Positions 1 through 8,448 of a DNA stretch of 64,000 nt are shown in pieces. The position numbers and the translations under genes are program-made. The DNA comes from Candidatus Saccharimonadota bacterium. Lineage in GTDB: Bacteria; Patescibacteriota; Saccharimonadia; Saccharimonadales; UBA4665. The stretch covers positions 124,001 to 188,000 of the forward strand of contig DAIDIO010000001.1 in NCBI GenBank assembly GCA_027459325.1, written 5' to 3'. The notes beneath the pieces are model-generated. The model made no database searches, was not told where the DNA came from, and saw only the letters and a program-made list of their open reading frames with translations. How positions within the stretch are numbered: position 1 is the stretch's first letter; every line of letters begins with the position of its first letter.

Positions 1-1
1 G

Positions 2-793
2 TTAGTCGGCAAGGCAATTAAAGACCGGCGCGATTCCGTCATTTTAGCCACTAAGTTTGGTAACGAACGAAGTCCTGACGGTAAGTTTTTGGGTGTTAAC
101 GGTAAACCGGAATACGTCAAAAAGGCTTGCGAGGCTAGCTTGAAGCGATTAGGCGTTGATCATATCGATCTTTATTACCAACACCGGGTAGATACGACAG
201 TACCGATTGAAGACACTATTGGTGCAATGGCTGACTTAGTTAAAGAGGGCAAGGTCAGATATCTTGGCATGAGTGAAGCTGCCGCCGAGACCATCAGACG
301 AGCCGCTAAGGTTCATAAAATTACTGCGCTGCAAACCGAATATTCACTATGGACGCGTGACCCAGAAGAAGAGATCCTGGAAACCGTTCGGGAGCTTAAC
401 ATCGGCTTTGTCGCCTATAGCCCACTAGGCAGAGGCTTTTTAACGGGTCGCTGGAAAACCCCCGAAGACCTGCCTGCTAACGACTGGCGGCGTAATCAGC
501 CCCGCTTCCAGGGCGATAACTTCACCAAGAACCTAGAGTTAGTAGAAAAAGTGCGTGAAATAGCCGGTGAAAAGCACGTTGAACCGGGTCAGTTAGCGCT
601 TGCTTGGGTACTAGCTCAAGGCCAGGATATTGTGCCGATACCGGGTACAAAACATATTGAATACTTAAAGCAAAATATTGAAGCCACCAAGATCAAGCTA
701 TCCGAAGAAGATATGGAGCGGCTCAATGAGGCGGCACCGGCTGGTTTTGCCAGCGGCGATCGTTATCCGGATATGTCAACAGTTAATCGTTAA
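2..793 (+). CDS. Aldo/keto reductase, 5' end outside window
   Basis: NAD(P)H-dependent aldo/keto reductase, a cytosolic TIM-barrel oxidoreductase acting on carbonyl compounds. The frame is open from the first bases of the window, so the N-terminus (roughly 60-70 residues including the catalytic Asp/Tyr region) lies upstream; the TTG at 89 is not the real start. Visible family marks are the catalytic-His segment [19 protein letters not shown], the [12 protein letters not shown] stretch and the coenzyme-binding [13 protein letters not shown] near the C-terminus. The layout resembles the AKR group related to YajO and potassium-channel beta subunits. The substrate cannot be predicted. The gene ends convergent with the next gene, overlapping its stop by 11 bp. 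Confidence 0.93.
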   Translation, partial: LVGKAIKDRRDSVILATKFGNERSPDGKFLGVNGKPEYVKKACEASLKRLGVDHIDLYYQHRVDTTVPIEDTIGAMADLVKEGKVRYLGMSEAAAETIRRAAKVHKITALQTEYSLWTRDPEEEILETVRELNIGFVAYSPLGRGFLTGRWKTPEDLPANDWRRNQPRFQGDNFTKNLELVEKVREIAGEKHVEPGQLALAWVLAQGQDIVPIPGTKHIEYLKQNIEATKIKLSEEDMERLNEAAPAGFASGDRYPDMSTVNR

Positions 794-1616
794 GGTGAAT
801 GACTTTCATAATACCGTCTGTATGTAACTCGCCCCGCCAAGTCCGATTAACTAATTTATAGGGGTTATCCAGTTTAATTTCGTCGATTTTTTTAACTTTG
901 GTGACTTTACTGATACCGTCTATGATTAGCTCACGTTCCTTATTAGTGTCAGGATCAACCATATGCGTAAGTTGCCAATTGTGCTTAATAGGCACCAGTC
1001 CGATGTCTAGCGAGGCAGCCCCGACCCACAGAAGTTTATCGCCAAAAACGTGAGCTTTTCGGTTATGCCAATGAATGCTGTGTGGAGTCAGCGGGTGTTT
1101 AGCATCAAAGGTGGTTGCCCAGAACCGGACATGATGCCGGTTAAAATTAGTTTTTCTGACTGGCATGCTAAAAGAAATATCCTGACGTCGGCCAAATAAA
1201 TATAAGTAGCTCATTGGTGAATGAAGATATCGTCTGTTGAGAACGATGCTTAAGATTTGTTTAATAACCGAGCTAGCATTAGTCGGATCAGATTTATTCC
1301 AGCCGGCTTTTTCCATAGTCATAATTAGTTCACGCCTAGTACAGATGATGCCAATGTTGAGCGGGTCAGAAGCAAAGCCGTCTGGGGTAACGCAGTATAG
1401 CGGTAGATGTTTTGGCGGGAGTATTATCCGCCAAATTCTGATTAAAGCCGGTATTAATACGTAAGCTGCCACGCCGTAAGTGAGCAATAATGCGATCAGA
1501 TAGGGTAAGTGTTTGTTAAAAAAGGGCAGAGTGTATTGCCAGGAGACTACAGCAATAACAATGCCGGGTATGAACACTGCCAGTCGCTTTAAGAATTTAA
1601 CGAGAATTTGTACCAT
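783..1616 (-). CDS. LssY C-terminal-domain membrane protein
   Basis: A 277-residue protein with two hydrophobic N-terminal segments (about residues 10-30 and 38-62), then a soluble domain resembling the LssY C-terminal domain (LssY_C). The supporting stretch is [17 protein letters not shown] followed by [25 protein letters not shown] and a [14 protein letters not shown] region, which keep the order known for that family. LssY was named from a Legionella type I secretion locus, but the domain's biochemical role is unknown, so only membrane location is inferred. It is convergent with the aldo/keto reductase and stands alone on this strand. Confidence 0.75.
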   Translation of the reverse strand: MVQILVKFLKRLAVFIPGIVIAVVSWQYTLPFFNKHLPYLIALLLTYGVAAYVLIPALIRIWRIILPPKHLPLYCVTPDGFASDPLNIGIICTRRELIMTMEKAGWNKSDPTNASSVIKQILSIVLNRRYLHSPMSYLYLFGRRQDISFSMPVRKTNFNRHHVRFWATTFDAKHPLTPHSIHWHNRKAHVFGDKLLWVGAASLDIGLVPIKHNWQLTHMVDPDTNKERELIIDGISKVTKVKKIDEIKLDNPYKLVNRTWRGELHTDGIMKVIHLND

Positions 1617-1702
1617 CTAACAGATTATATATTACACGATTGGTGGGCATTATATCATCGTTAAAATTACTGCGGCAAAAACGTTTATGCTAAAATATCT
1701 TC

Positions 1703-1972
1703 ATGCAACCTGAAACTTCTCCTGTTGAGCAACCACCGGTTGAGAGTCCGGTCCCGGATCCGGCTGCCCAACCAATGCCTGCCGAAGCATTGCTTCCAGC
1801 TACTCAACCGGCCCCTGATAAACCAGCGCCAATCGATAACCTGGCGCCCCAAAAAGCTAATGTTTCTAAATCTGCGAAAAGTTCTAATCATGTGACTACG
1901 GCCATTATTGCTACCGTCATTATTGTGATAGTTCTAGCCGTCCTTGCGGTTTATGCCTACACAAAAAAATAG
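1703..1972 (+). CDS. Proline-rich small membrane protein, C-terminal anchor
   Basis: An 89-residue protein: a Pro/Ala/Glu-rich low-complexity N-terminal half (about residues 1-55) and one transmembrane helix at about 64-86, ending in a short basic tail. No known domain is recognised. The start is favoured because a -10 hexamer TAAAAT (1691-1696) ends exactly 6 nt before the ATG, which predicts a leaderless transcript. It lies 22 bp upstream of tsaC, which has its own -10, so co-transcription is not required. Many proteins of this build occur in the window. Confidence 0.7.
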   Translation: MQPETSPVEQPPVESPVPDPAAQPMPAEALLPATQPAPDKPAPIDNLAPQKANVSKSAKSSNHVTTAIIATVIIVIVLAVLAVYAYTKK

Positions 1973-1994
1973 TTAAGGTCTAAAATAGTAGCCG

Positions 1995-2561
1995 ATGTTT
2001 GATGAAGCAATTAGATGCCTGCTTAAGCCAGGTGGTGTAGGTATTATTCCGACCGATACGGTTTATGGGCTGGTAGCCCGGGCCGCTGATCCGCAAGCTA
2101 TTGGTAGGGCCTATAGTCTTAAGGCCAGGGAATCCAAGCCGGGGCCGGTCATTGCCGCCAGCATTGATCAACTGGTTGAGCTAGGTGTTAAGAGACGGTA
2201 TTTAATACCGGTGGAGCAGTACTGGCCCGGCCCGATCAGTATAATCGTGCCGCATGGCCTGAGTTACCTTAGCCAGGGACTGGGTAGCCAGCCGTTTAGA
2301 ATCCCAGATAACCAAGCTCTAGTAAAGTTACTGGAAGTAACTGGGCCGTTGCTAGCAACCAGCGCTAATCAACCCGGCGAGCCGGTTGCGACTAATTTGC
2401 AGGCAGCTAAGGATTATTTTGGAGATAAAGTCGATTTTTATGTGGATGGTGGCGACTTATCTCATAACTCATCATCAACAATTATACGGGTTATTGATGA
2501 CGCCATTGAGGTTGTCAGAGAAGGTGCAGTCAAAATCAGTGAAGACGGCAAGATGGCTTAA
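1995..2561 (+). CDS. tsaC: L-threonylcarbamoyladenylate synthase (YrdC/Sua5)
   Basis: Makes threonylcarbamoyl-AMP from Thr, bicarbonate and ATP, the first step of tRNA t6A37 modification, in the cytosol. At 188 residues it is a YrdC-only form without the Sua5 C-terminal domain. Visible motifs are IPTDTVYGL near residue 18, the KARESKPGP basic loop near 42, YWPGPISIIVP, RIPDN and LATSANQPGEPV. The partner gene tsaE begins at the far end of this window. A TAAAAT hexamer ends 8 nt before the ATG, consistent with an almost leaderless message. Identification is firm; TsaC and Sua5 naming is interchangeable here. Confidence 0.93.
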   Translation: MFDEAIRCLLKPGGVGIIPTDTVYGLVARAADPQAIGRAYSLKARESKPGPVIAASIDQLVELGVKRRYLIPVEQYWPGPISIIVPHGLSYLSQGLGSQPFRIPDNQALVKLLEVTGPLLATSANQPGEPVATNLQAAKDYFGDKVDFYVDGGDLSHNSSSTIIRVIDDAIEVVREGAVKISEDGKMA

Positions 2562-2578
2562 TTGATTAAATAGTGAGG

Positions 2579-3268
2579 TTAGGAAGTCGATATCTGAATG
2601 TCTTCCAGGTTATCTACTACTCTAACGCGGTTCGTTTCGTAACTACCAAGGCTGTCTAGGTGTGGTATATCGCCGTTACGCTTGATGAGTAGAGCCTGTG
2701 CACCGAGGTTAAGAGCCAGTTGGGCGTCAACATATTGGTCGCCAATAACCAAGACGTTAGCCGGGTTTAACGAGTGTCTCTCCAGCCAATCACCAACCGA
2801 GCGTTTGTCAGGTTTTCGGAACTCAACTTCATCACTGGCTCTTACTTCGTGTATGCAGTCAGCGAGCGCGGTGCTGGCAATAATTGTTTTAGGACTGGCT
2901 GGCCCCCTCCCCCCATTAGCCCGGTTGGTTACTACTAGTTGATCAATAGACTGCCGGGCACAAGCGTTGGCAAGATTAAGGGCATCCTGGAATAGATGGC
3001 TTTCCAGATCGCTGGCATAATGTTTGTCCTGTTTTTCTAAGAAGAGGCTTACAACTTTTTTAAGCTCATCTATTGAACTTATGCCAAGGGTGGCCTTAAC
3101 AGTATCTTCCAGCGAACCATGGTAATTATGAAGGACTGTTTCTTGAGAGGGCATTTGATGTCCGCTTACCTCTACTACTTCTTCTATAATTTTTATAAAG
3201 ACTCCGAAACTATCGATCAGGGTGCCGTCTAAGTCCCAGATTAATCCCTTAATGTTATTTATTTCCAT
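2579..3268 (-). CDS. HAD-superfamily hydrolase
   Basis: Haloacid-dehalogenase-type phosphatase of about 229 residues. Motif I is WDLDGTLIDS at about residue 10, the motif II region VVTNR at about 113, a Lys in FRKPDKRS, and motif IV VIGDQYVDAQLA with the acidic pair. The cap is helical, as in phosphoglycolate-phosphatase-like members. An earlier in-frame start exists at 3295, but the ATG at 3268 places the family's N-terminal beta strand correctly and leaves only a 14-bp overlap with murC, so the two are probably translated from one message. The substrate is unknown. Confidence 0.88.
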   Translation of the reverse strand: MEINNIKGLIWDLDGTLIDSFGVFIKIIEEVVEVSGHQMPSQETVLHNYHGSLEDTVKATLGISSIDELKKVVSLFLEKQDKHYASDLESHLFQDALNLANACARQSIDQLVVTNRANGGRGPASPKTIIASTALADCIHEVRASDEVEFRKPDKRSVGDWLERHSLNPANVLVIGDQYVDAQLALNLGAQALLIKRNGDIPHLDSLGSYETNRVRVVDNLEDIQISTS

Positions 3269-4559
3269 GCTGAAATTCCTGACGTAGCCAATCATCTAGC
3301 GAGCCACCACCACCACCAGCCATTCCGACAACCATATCGCCGTTTTTAAGATGTTGCTTTATAGCTTCGACTAAAGAGTGGTTTTTATTAGCTGCTTCAG
3401 CAACCATGGGATTACTGAGATAAGTTATCAGCTCCTGGGGCGACAGTATAGATATATTTTTATCTTCTCTGGCCAGGTAACTGGGCAGCCAATACAGATG
3501 TTTAACATTATTAAATAAATCCCTGTACTGTTCTTTAATGTAATGCTGCCTCCGGTCGGTCAGCGGTTCGTAAACAATAACTAACTCCTGTCCGTTCAAT
3601 GCGGCTATTTCCATAGCGGCATTAAGGGCGGCTTTTATCTTCTCCGGGGTGTGGGCGTAGTCGCTATAAAGACCGGGTGCCAGCTTTTCCATCCGCCGAC
3701 TTAGGCCTGGAAAACGGTTGATACTGGCAAGTAATGCTTCTTTTGGCTGATTAAGAATTTTAGTGGCTGCCGATACCGCCAGACAGGCATCGAGACGGTT
3801 ATATTTACCAAGCAATTGTATTTCGTTAATTACCGGGTTAGCACTGTCAAGAATATGCAGTTTGTTGCTACCATTTAGGCGAAGATAGGTGGCATCTTCA
3901 TCCCAAATGTAAGTAGAATCTGATTGACTTATGAACTCCTGGAAGGCCGCCTGATAGTCTTCCCGGGTTGAAAATATTTCATGGTGATCCCAGCTAACTC
4001 CGGAAATTAAGCTGACTTCGGGCTCAAAACTTAAGAAATTCCTGTCAAATTCATCGGCTTCATAAATGAAGTATTCGCTCCCCTCGGTATATTGGCCCAT
4101 TTCGGCAAAGCTGGTTTTGGCCGGTAGCAGATAGCTGACGGGTATGCCCGATTCAATAAACAGCCAGGTCAGCATAGCTGTAGTAGTGGTTTTACCATGC
4201 GTACCGGCAATAGCAATTAATTTTAAGTGTTTGTCGTCCAGAATCTGGTTAAGCAGCTCATCCCGCTTGGATAGCCTAATCGACTGAGACTTAGCAAATT
4301 CTAATTCCGGGGGGTTAGGGTCTTCAAGAGTCAGGGCTGAGCTATAAACCAGCCAGTCAATCGGGTGACTGGCATGAAGTTTTTTAATTGTCGACTCTTC
4401 CTGGCCGATATGGATATTAGAAATACCTTTGTGTCTAAGAAAATCTATATAGCTGGAATTTTGCTTATCTGAGCCAGATACGCTGTAGCCGGCTTGTGCA
4501 GCAATTAAAGCCAGGGGGCCAATACCGGCGCCGCCGATGCCTGAAAAGTAGATATGCAT
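3255..4559 (-). CDS. murC: UDP-N-acetylmuramate--L-alanine ligase family protein
   Basis: Mur ligase adding the first amino acid of the peptidoglycan stem peptide, ATP-dependent and cytosolic. N-terminal Rossmann-like UDP-binding domain (YFSGIGGAGIGPLALIA), central ATPase with AIAGTHGKTTTTAML at about residue 117, then YEADEFDRNFLSF and SWDHHEIF typical of MurC/Mpl, and a C-terminal domain with SRRMEKL and DYAHTPEKIKAAL. The length (434) suits MurC. A Gly-rich run, VGMAGGGGGSLDDWL, near the end replaces the usual GAGDI-type loop. Mpl, the recycling ligase, is the main alternative. It is transcribed divergently from the 4635 gene; a TATAAA on the minus strand ends 10 nt before the ATG. Confidence 0.88.
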   Translation of the reverse strand: MHIYFSGIGGAGIGPLALIAAQAGYSVSGSDKQNSSYIDFLRHKGISNIHIGQEESTIKKLHASHPIDWLVYSSALTLEDPNPPELEFAKSQSIRLSKRDELLNQILDDKHLKLIAIAGTHGKTTTTAMLTWLFIESGIPVSYLLPAKTSFAEMGQYTEGSEYFIYEADEFDRNFLSFEPEVSLISGVSWDHHEIFSTREDYQAAFQEFISQSDSTYIWDEDATYLRLNGSNKLHILDSANPVINEIQLLGKYNRLDACLAVSAATKILNQPKEALLASINRFPGLSRRMEKLAPGLYSDYAHTPEKIKAALNAAMEIAALNGQELVIVYEPLTDRRQHYIKEQYRDLFNNVKHLYWLPSYLAREDKNISILSPQELITYLSNPMVAEAANKNHSLVEAIKQHLKNGDMVVGMAGGGGGSLDDWLRQEFQHGNK

Positions 4560-4579
4560 ATGTTAAGAGTTTATAGTCT

Positions 4580-4610
4580 TTGACGTCTCTTCGTCCAGTT
4601 GCTATATAAT
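4580..4610 (+). promoter_or_regulatory. Promoter in the murC divergent region
   Basis: TTGACG at 4580-4585 and TATAAT at 4605-4610 with a 19-bp spacer, followed by the ATG at 4635. It overlaps the start region of murC on the other strand, whose own TATAAA is at 4570-4575, so the two promoters probably interfere. The spacer is longer than the optimum of 17. Confidence 0.55.
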
Positions 4611-4634
4611 ATAGTTAGATTAAATAAAACAAAA

Positions 4635-5237
4635 ATGTATAAAAATAAAATTCAAAAGTACGCTAAGCAGTTTATCTCGCCGCTGACCTTAGGAGTTATG
4701 ACGATTATTTTTGGCCTGGTCTGTGTTTTTGCACTAAGAGCCAATAACAGTCATATGGGCCAGCTGAGGGCCGCTGTTTATGCAGCTGATAAGAACAACA
4801 CTAACGTGACTTTAGCCCTTCAGAACCTTCAGAAATACGTCACCAGGCATATGAACACCGACCTTAGTAGCGGTAAGGGGGCGGTCTATCCACCAATTCA
4901 GCTTAAGTATACCTACCAGCGATTGCTAAACCAGGAAAGTGATCAGGTAGCAAGCAGTAATGCCGCTCTTTATACTGAAGCTCAGAATTATTGCCAGCAA
5001 ATCATACCGAACGCTTTTTCAGGCAGGACGCGTGTACCCTGTATTGAACAATACATCGAGTCTCATGACAGCACCCTGGCTACCATACCGTCTTCACTTT
5101 ATGAATTTGATTTCGTCAGTCCCTCTTGGTCACCTGATTTAGCCGGATATAGTTTAATAGCGACTATTTTGAGCTTTTTTGCCCTGATAGTCGCTATTAT
5201 TTACCGTTTTGCAAGAAAGCCTTTGCTTTCCTTGTAG
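4635..5237 (+). CDS. Double-anchored membrane protein, unknown
   Basis: Unrecognised protein of about 200 residues with a transmembrane helix near each end (residues about 18-38 and 170-192) and a polar domain between them, predicted outside the membrane. That domain holds two Cys residues (NYCQQII and VPCIEQYI) that could form a disulfide. The ATG at 4635 is chosen because the in-frame TTG at 4599 lies inside the promoter. It is convergent with the next gene. No domain assignment is possible. Confidence 0.65.
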   Translation: MYKNKIQKYAKQFISPLTLGVMTIIFGLVCVFALRANNSHMGQLRAAVYAADKNNTNVTLALQNLQKYVTRHMNTDLSSGKGAVYPPIQLKYTYQRLLNQESDQVASSNAALYTEAQNYCQQIIPNAFSGRTRVPCIEQYIESHDSTLATIPSSLYEFDFVSPSWSPDLAGYSLIATILSFFALIVAIIYRFARKPLLSL

Positions 5238-5248
5238 TCGGTTACTAC

Positions 5249-5869
5249 TTATTTAGCAGGAGTAGTACTGTTGCTGCCACTTGGCTGAACTGAGTTGCTT
5301 GTGCTACCGGAGCTGCTACTCTGGTCAGAACACTGCTGGCCGTTAGGATGAGAACTGTTCCAGGTTGCTACAGCCTTTGCTACCTGACCGGTGCTTTGTA
5401 GGTTCTCCCAGAAGGTAACGCTAGAGCGGTTAATGACCATTTGATCATATGGTTGGTGTAATTCACAACCAAGTTTAACCAGGCTAACGTTATTGCTGGT
5501 AGAGCTTGAGCTAGTGCTAGAGCTGCTTGAGTTAGTTTGTAAATAGAAGATATTTGTTAGTACTAAGAAGTTATTATTTAGAGTCTTAATGTTTCCAAAG
5601 TATACTTGTCCAGTATTAAGGAAGACTGCCTGCAGCTTGCTACCATTAATGTACTGGTTTTCTGTGTCCTTAGTATTGTTGTTACCGGCATACAGAGCGG
5701 CGATTATGCCGATCAGTAATATTACTACGCAGGCTACGGCTGCGGTTACGCCGATACGTGTCCACAAGTCTTTATCTTGATTTTTTAATGGGTGCCTGTT
5801 CACGCCAGGCGCAGGAGCGTGTTGTGCTGGGTTAACAGCAGGTTGCGCGCCACGATTGGAAAAATCCAT
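5249..5869 (-). CDS. Single-pass membrane protein with Ser-rich ectodomain
   Basis: A 206-residue protein: about 38 polar Pro/His-containing residues, a basic patch, one transmembrane helix at about 40-62, then a domain containing GQVYFGNIKTLNNNFLVLTN, two low-complexity Ser/Thr tracts and a Pro/Ser-rich tail. A beta-rich module of the form VYFGNI...FLVLTN is common in small Saccharibacteria membrane proteins, but its function is unknown. On its own strand the start is preceded by an AAGGAAGG-type Shine-Dalgarno. The Cys pair in LGCELH and GQQCSDQ may be oxidised outside the cell. Confidence 0.7.
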   Translation of the reverse strand: MDFSNRGAQPAVNPAQHAPAPGVNRHPLKNQDKDLWTRIGVTAAVACVVILLIGIIAALYAGNNNTKDTENQYINGSKLQAVFLNTGQVYFGNIKTLNNNFLVLTNIFYLQTNSSSSSTSSSSTSNNVSLVKLGCELHQPYDQMVINRSSVTFWENLQSTGQVAKAVATWNSSHPNGQQCSDQSSSSGSTSNSVQPSGSNSTTPAK

Positions 5870-6034
5870 TTTTGTTACTCCACCTTCCTTTAGTGCTAAT
5901 GTTTACCGTCACAGTGTAATACAAGCGTTAGCTTTTATGCAAGAGATTTCATTAATTTCAGTATAACAGAGGTGTAAAACTCCTGCTCTTACACCTGATA
6001 ATCTCTTAAAAATCCTCAATCTAGGGAAAAGGGG

Positions 6035-6064
6035 TTGACAAATAAAAAGCCAACCGAGTATGTT
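6035..6064 (+). promoter_or_regulatory. Promoter of the 64-residue protein gene
   Basis: A perfect -35 TTGACA (6035-6040) and TATGTT (6059-6064) with an 18-bp spacer, about 45 bp before the ATG at 6109. A GA-rich ribosome-binding stretch (AAGAGAGGGAG) lies before the start. This is one of the stronger canonical promoters in the window and implies a leadered, abundant message. Confidence 0.65.
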
Positions 6065-6108
6065 AGGGGTACACTACTATAAGGTAAGAAGAGAGGGAGC
6101 CTAAATAT

Positions 6109-6303
6109 ATGGCCTACAAGCACACGAATTCAAAGGGTGTTACATACTACTTAAACTCAAAGGACGTTACATTACGTGGCGGCAAGAAGCAAACCATTTA
6201 CTACTTCAGTAAAGATGAGCGACCAGAGGCTACTGACCTGCCATCAGGTTACGAAGTAAATGAAAACCCACGCAACGGTTTTCTTACTGTAAAGCGCAAA
6301 TAG
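6109..6303 (+). CDS. Small basic protein, unknown
   Basis: A 64-residue soluble, Lys/Tyr-rich protein without a membrane segment. Its repeated short beta-like segments (GVTYYLNSKDVTLRGG, QTIYYFSK, NGFLTVKRK) suggest a compact all-beta fold. Strong promoter, ribosome-binding site and a dedicated terminator (6323-6360) mark it as a monocistronic, well-expressed gene. Function is not recognised; a nucleic-acid-binding role is possible from its charge but unproven. Confidence 0.75.
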   Translation: MAYKHTNSKGVTYYLNSKDVTLRGGKKQTIYYFSKDERPEATDLPSGYEVNENPRNGFLTVKRK

Positions 6304-6322
6304 TTAGATATAACCTCACATT

Positions 6323-6360
6323 TATCCGGTAGACTTTCAATTAAGCTACCGGATATTTTA
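6323..6360 (+). terminator. Rho-independent terminator
   Basis: A 10-bp perfect stem, TATCCGGTAG (6323-6332) with CTACCGGATA (6346-6355), followed by TTTTA. It ends the 64-residue protein gene just before the -10 of the ABC transporter operon. Confidence 0.85.
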
Positions 6361-6378
6361 TATGTTATAGTAGGCACA

Positions 6379-7137
6379 ATGAGCGAAGTCATCGTAAAAG
6401 TAAAAAACTTGAGAAAGCTTTATGGTGATAAAGTAGCCGTTAAAGGCATTTCCTTTGAAGTTAAAAAGGGCGAAATTTTCGGCATTCTCGGCCCTAATGG
6501 TGCCGGCAAAACGACGACACTTGAAATGATAGAAAGCCTACGGGAAATTGATGGCGGTACTATCTTAGTTGACGGTATAGACGTGGCTAAATACCCGAAT
6601 AAGGTTAAATATATTATTGGGGTACAACCGCAAACTCCCGCCTTCCAGGATAAACAGAAACTAACCGAAATTATTGAAATGTTTGCAGCTGCTTATGGTG
6701 AAAAAGTTGACCCCAAAGGCTTTCTAGAAGAGGTGCAACTGGGAGATTATGCTAATAGTTATGTTGAGCAGTTATCTGGCGGTCAGAAACAGCGGCTTAG
6801 TATCGCCGCCGCCCTAGTCCACAGTCCAAAGGTTTTCTTTCTAGATGAACCGACAACCGGCTTAGATCCGCAGGCCAGACGCAACTTATGGGAATTGGTG
6901 CAGTACGTCCGGAGTAAAGGTGTAACAGTGATTATGACGACGCACTATATGGAGGAAGCCCAGCTACTCTGTGACCGGGTTGCAATTATGGACAATGGCA
7001 AAATTATTGAACTCGATACGCCTTCAAATCTTATAAAACAGTTACTTAAGCGTGGCTTTACTAAAAAACAGGTAGTTGAGGACGCCACCCTGGAAGATGT
7101 CTTTATTGATTTAACAGGTAAAGGTCTGCGCGAATGA
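6379..7137 (+). CDS. ABC-2 type exporter, ATP-binding subunit
   Basis: Nucleotide-binding subunit of an ABC exporter, cytosolic face of the membrane. Walker A GPNGAGKTTT at about residue 38, Q-loop at VQPQTP, signature LSGGQKQR at about 134, Walker B VFFLDEPTTGLDP and switch His in MTTHYMEEA. A C-terminal segment after ATLEDVFIDLTG is typical of drug and lipid exporters. TATAGT ends 7 nt before the ATG, so the message is nearly leaderless. The stop overlaps the permease start by 4 bp (ATGA), indicating translational coupling. Substrate unknown. Confidence 0.93.
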   Translation: MSEVIVKVKNLRKLYGDKVAVKGISFEVKKGEIFGILGPNGAGKTTTLEMIESLREIDGGTILVDGIDVAKYPNKVKYIIGVQPQTPAFQDKQKLTEIIEMFAAAYGEKVDPKGFLEEVQLGDYANSYVEQLSGGQKQRLSIAAALVHSPKVFFLDEPTTGLDPQARRNLWELVQYVRSKGVTVIMTTHYMEEAQLLCDRVAIMDNGKIIELDTPSNLIKQLLKRGFTKKQVVEDATLEDVFIDLTGKGLRE

Positions 7138-8384
7138 GTACTTTTGTAATAATCCTGATAATTGTACTGTTATTGGCTATCCTCAGACGAGTTATTCTAC
7201 CGAGGCTAAAAAAATCTAAACCAATAGCTACGAAAAGCGGCCGCTCACAAATAGCCGTTAGTGAATATCATGACGTTAGCTTTAAAAGGCAGCTATCGAC
7301 CGTATTGGTCTTTACTAAATTAAGCACTGCCAGGTTTTTTAGGGATCGGCTTGCCCAATTTTTTACTATTTTATTCCCCCTGATATTCCTTTTTGTCTTC
7401 GGTAGCTTAACAAAGAATGGCAGCAACGTCTCATTTAAAGTCGCTGTCATTAATCAGTCTAGTTCCGTCTACGCCAAACAACTGGACAAGCAGTTAAACA
7501 GCAGTAAGACATTTAAGGTTCAGGCTAAGGACACGACACTCTCAAGTGCCAAAAATGCTCTCTCTCAGAGCCAGGTTGACGGCATAATCGTTTTGCCGCC
7601 GGGCTTTGGACAGATTGTCAACCGGGCACCATCTGGCCAAATTAAAGTGCTATATGACCAAACTACCTCAGGTACCGGCCAAACTCTGACTTCGGTACTT
7701 AGCGGTGTCGTAAAAGGTATTAATTCCAGGTTCGTAACCGTTCGGGAGCCCATAACCGTCACCGGCCAAGAACTTAACACTAAAGGTCTGACATCGTTCG
7801 ATTATACGTTCGCTGGCCTTCTCGGTTTTTCAATTATAGGTATTGGCATATTCGGTCCGGTCAATGTTTTCCCGGAACTCAAAAAGCAGGGTATTTTAAG
7901 GCGACTTCACACAACTCCGCTTCGAGTTTGGCAATATTTCACAGCTACCATGCTTAGCCAGGCGATTACTGGTGTTATTTCAATAGTCATCCAGTTTATT
8001 GTTGCTATAGAGGTTTTTCATTTAAAAATTGATGGTAGTTATCCTCAGATTTTCATCTTCACTATATTCAGCATCTTCATGATACTGGGCCTCGGTTTGG
8101 CTATTGGTGGTTGGTCAAGGAATGAAAGACAGGCAGCGCCGCTAAGTAATATTGTGGTCTTCCCGATGTTATTCTTATCCGGGACTTTCTTTCCCCGTTA
8201 CGTTATGCCGGAGTGGTTGCAGACCATTACCAACTATCTACCCCTAACACCGGTTATAGACGGGCTTAGACAGCTGACTACCCAAGGCAAGAGCCTACTC
8301 GATGTCGGACCGCAACTCGCTCTAATGGCTGTTTGGTTTATCATTATTTATGCCATAGCTTTCCGCGTCTTTAAGTGGGAATAG
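7134..8384 (+). CDS. ABC-2 type exporter, permease subunit
   Basis: Membrane half of the exporter encoded with the preceding ATPase. 416 residues: an extra N-terminal transmembrane helix (about 1-18) and basic linker, a second helix near 80-100, a large extracytoplasmic domain (about 105-225) and a C-terminal bundle of five helices containing the ABC-2 segment GILRRLHTTPLRVWQYFTA and SGTFFPRYVMPEWLQ. The loop motif VDGIIVLPPGFG is typical of ABC-2 permeases with YhgE/DrrB-like ectodomains. The extra N-terminal helix is not usual in the family. Confidence 0.9.
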   Translation: MSTFVIILIIVLLLAILRRVILPRLKKSKPIATKSGRSQIAVSEYHDVSFKRQLSTVLVFTKLSTARFFRDRLAQFFTILFPLIFLFVFGSLTKNGSNVSFKVAVINQSSSVYAKQLDKQLNSSKTFKVQAKDTTLSSAKNALSQSQVDGIIVLPPGFGQIVNRAPSGQIKVLYDQTTSGTGQTLTSVLSGVVKGINSRFVTVREPITVTGQELNTKGLTSFDYTFAGLLGFSIIGIGIFGPVNVFPELKKQGILRRLHTTPLRVWQYFTATMLSQAITGVISIVIQFIVAIEVFHLKIDGSYPQIFIFTIFSIFMILGLGLAIGGWSRNERQAAPLSNIVVFPMLFLSGTFFPRYVMPEWLQTITNYLPLTPVIDGLRQLTTQGKSLLDVGPQLALMAVWFIIIYAIAFRVFKWE

Positions 8385-8448
8385 ACGGAAGTCGAACTTT
8401 TACGCGACCATTGCCAAATAAGCATTACGGTGTTACAATATGTAAAGT

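Noticed and set aside
4599-4634. Upstream in-frame TTG start for the 4635 membrane protein
   Set aside because: It sits inside the TATAAT-containing promoter, and ATG 4635 gives a normal membrane-protein N-terminus.
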